From: Ignelater luminosus
Lineage: Eukaryota > Arthropoda > Insecta > Coleoptera > Elateridae
DNA: 64,000 nucleotides
Assembly (NCBI GenBank): GCA_011009095.1
Contig: VTPC01000454.1
Coordinates: forward strand, 29,019-93,018
Direction: 5' to 3'
In this document: one piece after another, positions 58,532 through 64,000 of the stretch
Position numbering within the stretch: the first letter of the stretch is position 1
How the letters are laid out: each line of letters starts with the position of its first letter
The notes under the pieces: generated by a model
Database searches by the model: none
Told to the model about the DNA's origin: nothing
Seen by the model: only the letters and a program-made list of their open reading frames with translations
Position numbers and translations under genes: made by a program

Positions 58532-61193
58532 TGTAGTATATATGTTAACGGAAAAGTATGTAATCCGTCGTTGCGTACAATTCCTAAAATAGATAGGAAA
58601 TGTATGATATATTTTGTAATTTGCACTTTTCCTAGGATATCTATGTATTTCCTAAATAGCAATCGGAAATGTATTACATTCAAGATGTCAGTGGGTACAG
58701 CGGGGTTAGCGGAGCGAGGAGAGGGTATTGCGTCATCCGATCAGGTGATTGCGCGTGGGGAGCAATAGCGTGGTGATTAGTGCCGCGTAAACATTCAGTG
58801 CGTATCCACGTCGCTGTTGTTCAAAATGGCGTCGGAGTCACGCATCACGCTTATGAAAGAACGATTTTATAATGCTTTAGCATCATCAAGAATACAAACA
58901 AGTGCTAAGAACACTGTTTATATTGAAGACGAACGTTACGAAGTGTTATTAGAAGAGGTTTCTACGGCAAAAACAACAGCAAGAAAGACTTTTCGCGAGT
59001 ATTGGTTGTTACGGCGATACGATGTGCTTACCACTAACCAAAAAAGTAAGCTTATTTTTCCTGTCAAAGATACTGCAAGCAATATTCTTTACTACGCATG
59101 TGACAGCGAGTTATTCGACATATTACACGAGACACATATAAGAATTGGTCACAGCGGAAGAGATCGTATGATGAAAGAGGTATGGAGTCACTACAAAAAC
59201 ATAACACGTAAGGATATAGAAACCTATCTTCAACTTTGTGAACCATGTCAACAAAAGCAAAAAGGCATAAAAAGGGCATTGTTGTAAGCCTATTATATCG
59301 TCCGAGTTTAACTCTAGATGCCAAGTGGATCTGATAGATTTTTAGTCCCAGCTCGACGGTGAAAACAAATTCATACTTGTTTATCAAGATCACTTGACAA
59401 AATTTGTTGTTTTAAGACCACTCAATTCGAAACGAGCTGAGGAAGTGGCTTACACTTTATTAGACATATTTACTCTACTTGATCCCCCTGCAATTCTCCA
59501 GTCCGACAATGGCAGAGAATTTTCTAGCCGAATTATTGAGAACTTAAAAACATATTGGCCTACTTTAAAAATTATCCATGGTAAGCCCAGGCATTTGCAA
59601 AGTCATGGGAGTGTAGAAAGGGCAAATCAGGATATCGAGAATATGCTGACCACGTGGATGCAAGACAATGATAATTCACATTGGAGCGAGGGCATAAGGT
59701 TTGTGCAACTCATGAAAAACAGGGCTTTTCACGCTGGTATCAAGTAATCCCCTTATGAGGCACTTTTTGGTTGTAAAGTAAAACTAGGTCTACAGTTACC
59801 CAATGATTTTACGTAAAGCGTCGAAACTGAAGAAGATTTGGAGAAAACCATACAGGACCTTGCCGAAAATGAAGCGGATCCCAAAGTCTCTGCATGTGAA
59901 CTCTCTAAGGTGAATACGGAGCCAAGTCAAGTCTCTAACGACGATTCAGAACAATGCGAAACAAGCACGCAACCTCCAGCTTGCTTTCAAAATAAATGCA
60001 GCGTCTGTTCACAAGAAATACAGGGACTCATACTTGTAGAGAATGCGTATGTGCAATCTACACAATTTGCGTTGTTGCTGCAGAATCATCCGATGAAGGA
60101 TTTGGGTCTAAAGTTCTGTGCCCATTGTGTTCAAAAAATTTAAAAGCACTAAAAAACGTCAAAGTGCTAAGAAAAACCTACAACAACAGGCCGAAAAAAT
60201 GATGAAAACGAGTGAAAAGAAGTTTCCTCCTGTACTTATTGGCACTTCTGTACGGGTTTAAGTACCAGAGGTTGATAGAGGACGTGGTGATGCACGTGAT
60301 ATTATCGGCGTAGTCTTGGCTAAAACTGATGACGAGCTCTATCAAATTGGTACGAAGAATGGAATCATAAAACAGTTGTATTCTAGATCTCAGTTCAACG
60401 TTTGTCCAAGAGTTGTTCTGGTTATCAAGGATGTACCAAGTACGGAAATTGCATTACGCTCAGTTGCAAATCTACAATCAACTGAAACCGGCCAAGGATT
60501 CAAAAAGTGCCTTTGCAAGAAGAATTGTGGTACAGCAAGATGTCTGTGCTATAAAAATAAACTATTGTGTACTTCAAAGTGCCACTCCAGCTTACCCTGC
60601 AAAAATAAATAAGTTCTTCAGCTGAAGTACTAGTGGACCTCACATGCTGCTGGACACTGTGACGCCGAAAGCTATTTTGCTGTCATATGATAGAGTCATA
60701 TTGTATCTAGCCACATGTGCGGCCTTCTTTACATATAGTTTAATAAAAAAATAGAAAGACTTCCACTTTTATATTGTGACGTAGAATTACTTAAATGGCA
60801 GACTGAAAGTTTGAGCTTTATAAGAAATTATACGTAGTTTTTTCTGTGTGCTAGATGGGCCTCAAAATGAATAAATATTTGATTTTTGAAGTTTAAGCCC
60901 TATGAAGATTTTATATTTTACAATGTGACTGTTACCTAATTGTGTCAAAGAGAGCCTTAATAAAAATTCTGATTCTCAGTTTACTAACGTGTTTTATTTA
61001 TTTTATTCACAGAAAGCATATATTTCCTAGTATCATCTCGGAATTGCATACAATTCCTAGGAAATCTATACATTTCACAAGAAATGTGTGTATTAAAGAA
61101 TCTTTGAAACATTATTTTACACATTTCCTAAATAGACTCGGAATTGCATATATTTCCTAGGTTTCATACATTTCCGGTAACATATATACTACA
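58532..61193. mobile_element. Ginger/KRBA2-like integrase DNA transposon, 2.66 kb
   Basis: TGTAGTATATATGTTA.CGGAAA.GTATG at 58532-58560 matches the complement of 61165-61193 with two mismatches in 29. Both arms carry repeated GGAAATGTAT/ATACATTTCC and CCTAGG-centred words (58590-58690 and 61015-61160), likely integrase-binding sites. A clear target duplication was not seen (TATC on the left, TAAG on the right). The single gene inside encodes a retroelement-type integrase, as in Ginger elements. Confidence 0.88.
58826..60612 (+). pseudogene. Ginger/KRBA2-like integrase gene, broken
   Basis: The start is taken at the ATG in AAAATGGCG (58826). Domains in order: an H2C2 zinc-binding domain (LHETHIRIGHSGRDRM ... 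LCEPCQQKQKG, 59100-59280); a DDE integrase core with QVDLIDF (first Asp, 59320), ILQSDNGREFSSRII (second Asp, 59500) and SHGSVERANQDIENM (Glu, 36 residues after the second Asp, about 59615); a C-terminal zinc module (CSVCSQEI ... HTCRECVCA ... KVLCPLCSKN, 59998-60140); an EVDRGRGDARDIIGVV block (60270); and a Cys-rich tail (KKCLCKKNCGTARCLCYKNK, 60505-60605). Catalytic residues are kept. Stops at 59285, 59746, 59815 and 60259, plus at least three frameshifts, inactivate it. There is no LTR, gag or protease/RT, so this is a DNA transposon, not a retrovirus-like element. Confidence 0.88.
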
Positions 61194-64000
61194 TAAGAAC
61201 AGAAAGCAAACATTATATGCATCAATTGAGAATTTGCTTATTTGTCCATTAATTTATCTATTTATGGATCTCCATATTTTTTTGCTGATGGTAAAATAAA
61301 GTTTCATTTTATTGGATTTTCTACGTAGTTAATTTCCTAACGAAGCGTCTCCCTGATTTCCTGTACAAGATTTGACGAGTATTACGTATTGACATTGAAC
61401 ACCTGTAAATGAAATAAGTATTTCTAGTTCCAAACAGTGATTTTACAAGACCTAACAAAGAATCGATAGAATACAAATTAAGTGTATAACAGGATTTTGT
61501 TCGAATAGCAATAGAAGGAAATATAAAGACCATTATCCATTATGACACTAAGAATAGAGACGTTAAGCGTTGGGATGTATAATGTGAAGTGCAATGTAAA
61601 TTATAAATTACAAAAACGTGTGCATTTGTCAACAATTAAATTACATTTTCACTAAACATTTTGCTATTGCTCAAAATAGAAAACTATAACACGAAGTGCA
61701 TTTAAGTTAGGAAATAAAGGCTGTTAATGCGCAACCGTGTCGCAACTATTATAATAACGAGGCGCTCAAGTTATTAATTATCCCTAGAATCAACACATCC
61801 TTGGAGACATGCACACAATGACTTCCCAACAATAGTTTATTATAACAACGTATCGCTGTTATTAATGATACCCGGAGCTCCTCAAGTATAGAAGTCATTC
61901 GCAGGCTTTTGTTTGTAATTATATCAACCCTAATGAGTTTTAAGTAGCCTTATCGAACTTTAGGGGGATCCCTCCTACATCGTTTCAGTTTAAAATGAAA
62001 ACGAATTAGACCTTTTTTCTTCATTTTAATCCTGCTGTAAGTGTGCAAAATGAAAATCGAAATAACGTCGTAATAATAATAATAATCTGATCTTCGCTTT
62101 TCAATAAGTGATTATGTGCATAAATAAAATAAAACAAGGGCTAATTTTACGACAGAATGAATATTGCGCGGTATTGTTGGCCAGATAAAATCATCTTTAT
62201 GGTTTGTATAGGATGTGTCGGGATGTTCTTGTGGTCTACTGATATTGACAATCATTCAAGCCTATCGCCTACGAGAGATTTTTAAGTAATTTACCTACCA
62301 AGAGAGCTTCTGGTCATTTGGGTGTAATCTTTATTACAGACTAGCATTGATCTTGAATATCTACCGGCTTGAAGACATTTTATTAAATTTGTTAAAGTTC
62401 TAACATTTTTGAAATATGTAACAAAATCAATTTCTACAGAATGAAAATTAAAAAGGAAGTTTTTGATAACAGCATTTAATTTTCTGTAGAATTTTGTTTT
62501 TCACGCAAAATATTTTCTGAGAATCTTGAATGATGAGATATATTCGAAGCCAAGGATCGTCTAAAATCACCTGAATGACTTGAGTATGTGTATTGGAGCG
62601 AAGCAAACGCAACTTTTTGTTATAAACTGAACGCACGAACCTCATTAAAGGCGGGAAGTGTGTGGCTCATTCACAATAGCTGCGGTCTACCACTAGACGT
62701 TTGCACACCTCGCCCAATATACCACTGAGTTTAATGAAATTTTAGAATGACCTGATAAAACAAAAAATTGATTTGTTTTTTTTGTTGTTTCCATTTTGTT
62801 TAGTTTTTGCAACAATATATCAAACATAAATTGCTTAATACATCTCAACTTTAAAATTGCTATATATACAGAGATCTTGCTTGACCAAATATTGCAATTT
62901 ACATATGATGACTAAAGCAGTTTTTTGTTTGCAAAATATAACTTTGAACAATCTGTTTGAGCATCCTGATTACTTTTAATATTATGAAATAATGAAAGCA
63001 AGAAATAAATATTGAGTTACGTTTTATTTAATTCTCAATCTTTACAACTTTGATATTTCCGAGAATCAAAAAAATTATTACCGTTCAGTATTTTTCAGGA
63101 TACTTGAAACAGGCTTTACAACAAAGTAAAATTTAAATTTTCAATTCTCTAATATTTCCCAGTGCAAACGCCATCTCTCTAGCGATAGTGTTAATGCAAC
63201 AGCCTTAACTACCCAGTGAGTCACTCGCGCTCTACCCATTTTGTGGACTGTTTTAGTTTGCGTATCACACCTACAGATGTCACCATAATCTATAACACAC
63301 CAAAACTTATATTTTCTAAATTTTAATTTAAAAAATTTGGTAATAATGTAATGTTAATCGGTAATGCTATTAGAATTCAACCATTTATACCTTTATAAGA
63401 AATTCTTTCAGTTTTATTTAGAATTTAAACTTGACCCTAAAGATCAACGACCTCCTCAACTTCAAGGTAATCGTTATATCCAACCAGAAACTCGTATTTG
63501 TAGCTCTTATGTCATTGGTTAAAACTATCTACCAATAGAATAAAAATACCTGTGGAGACTAGATGATCCTCCTTTGTGACCGTAAACCTCCTTCACTTCC
63601 TGTTCTTTAGGTAAAGAAAAATTGAATAAAACCAAAAGAAATAAAATTTTATTTTGTCTAATAAATTATATTTGAAATACCTAACAATTATAATGCAAAA
63701 ATAATATAAAATATTAATATAAATTAATTTCATTAAGTATAAACAACAGGCAAAATGATTATACAAATGAGAAGCGGTGTTGAAATTTCTTGCTGTCTTT
63801 AACGATAAAGAGATTTCAGTATTTTGTAGAAAGAAGTACTGAAGTAGAAAATCGGAAATTCCTTGATAGCATTTCCTTTTATAAATCATTTCATTGTTAC
63901 TCTTCTCGAAGTTATTTTCGAACTTTCTAATTCAAATCCAATGTGTCTGTGATATATAATTTACCTTCAACAATTTTCCATTTTCTCTAGCCCTAAAGGT
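61194..64000. other. Non-coding stretch to the window end
   Basis: No gene recognised. Short TAA microsatellite at about 62070-62085. Confidence 0.35.

Noticed and set aside
58826..60612. LTR retrotransposon or endogenous retrovirus, because of the integrase
   Set aside because: No LTRs, primer-binding site, gag, protease or RT. Instead the gene is enclosed by 29-bp inverted repeats, as in Ginger DNA transposons.

Overview
This is AT-rich eukaryotic DNA, almost certainly from an insect. The strongest evidence is a pair of TWDL (Tweedle, DUF243) cuticular-protein genes, a family restricted to insects. They have the usual structure: a 5-codon first exon, a 59-bp phase-0 intron and an arthropod-type core promoter. 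The transposon set (piggyBac, mariner, Tigger/pogo, hAT, Ginger/KRBA2-type, several non-LTR families, foldback MITEs) suits a large, repeat-rich genome such as that of a beetle, but the sequence does not fix the species. There is one 400-base gap of N at 5465-5864.

The only intact genes are TWDL-1 (13291-14237, +) and TWDL-2 (18586-19532, +). They lie in a head-to-tail tandem duplication of about 5.3-5.5 kb (copy 1 about 9455-14965, copy 2 about 14993-20262). Each unit carries part of one piggyBac pseudogene, so that insertion predates the duplication. The two proteins are both 295 aa: one lost and the other gained a different 9-residue repeat. A stretch of about 390 nt of coding sequence is identical while the flanks have diverged, which suggests gene conversion or strong constraint.

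The rest is mostly transposon debris. Left to right: a minus-strand non-LTR element whose reverse-transcriptase palm is deleted (2010-4560); a plus-strand palm-only fragment (6050-6450); a foldback MITE (6672-6942); an ACGT-rich block (8405-8680); piggyBac (8981-10543); the TWDL duplication; a Tigger/pogo-like element with a C-terminal PHD finger (21170-23340); a double-hairpin MITE (24868-25124); a decayed copy of an unclassified transposase (25300-26113); a large inverted repeat (26469-26959); a pogo fragment (28836-29290); a LINE relic (31724-32740); a three-level nest of hAT, LINE and TA-MITE (33692-36560); a Jockey/R1-like LINE fused to a 5'-truncated mariner (41957-43595); a Tigger/pogo element with both TIRs (49669-51573); a 2.3-kb TIR element carrying the unclassified transposase family (53616-55946); a 1.3-kb TIR element with a 5-bp target duplication (57107-58420); and a 2.7-kb Ginger/KRBA2-like integrase DNA transposon with 29-bp TIRs (58532-61193).

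The most interesting items are the last three TIR elements, the nested insertion (the MITE can be removed at TA to restore the LINE reading frame) and the TWDL duplication. All transposase genes seen here carry stops or frameshifts. Assignments rest on motif recognition by eye, without database searches.
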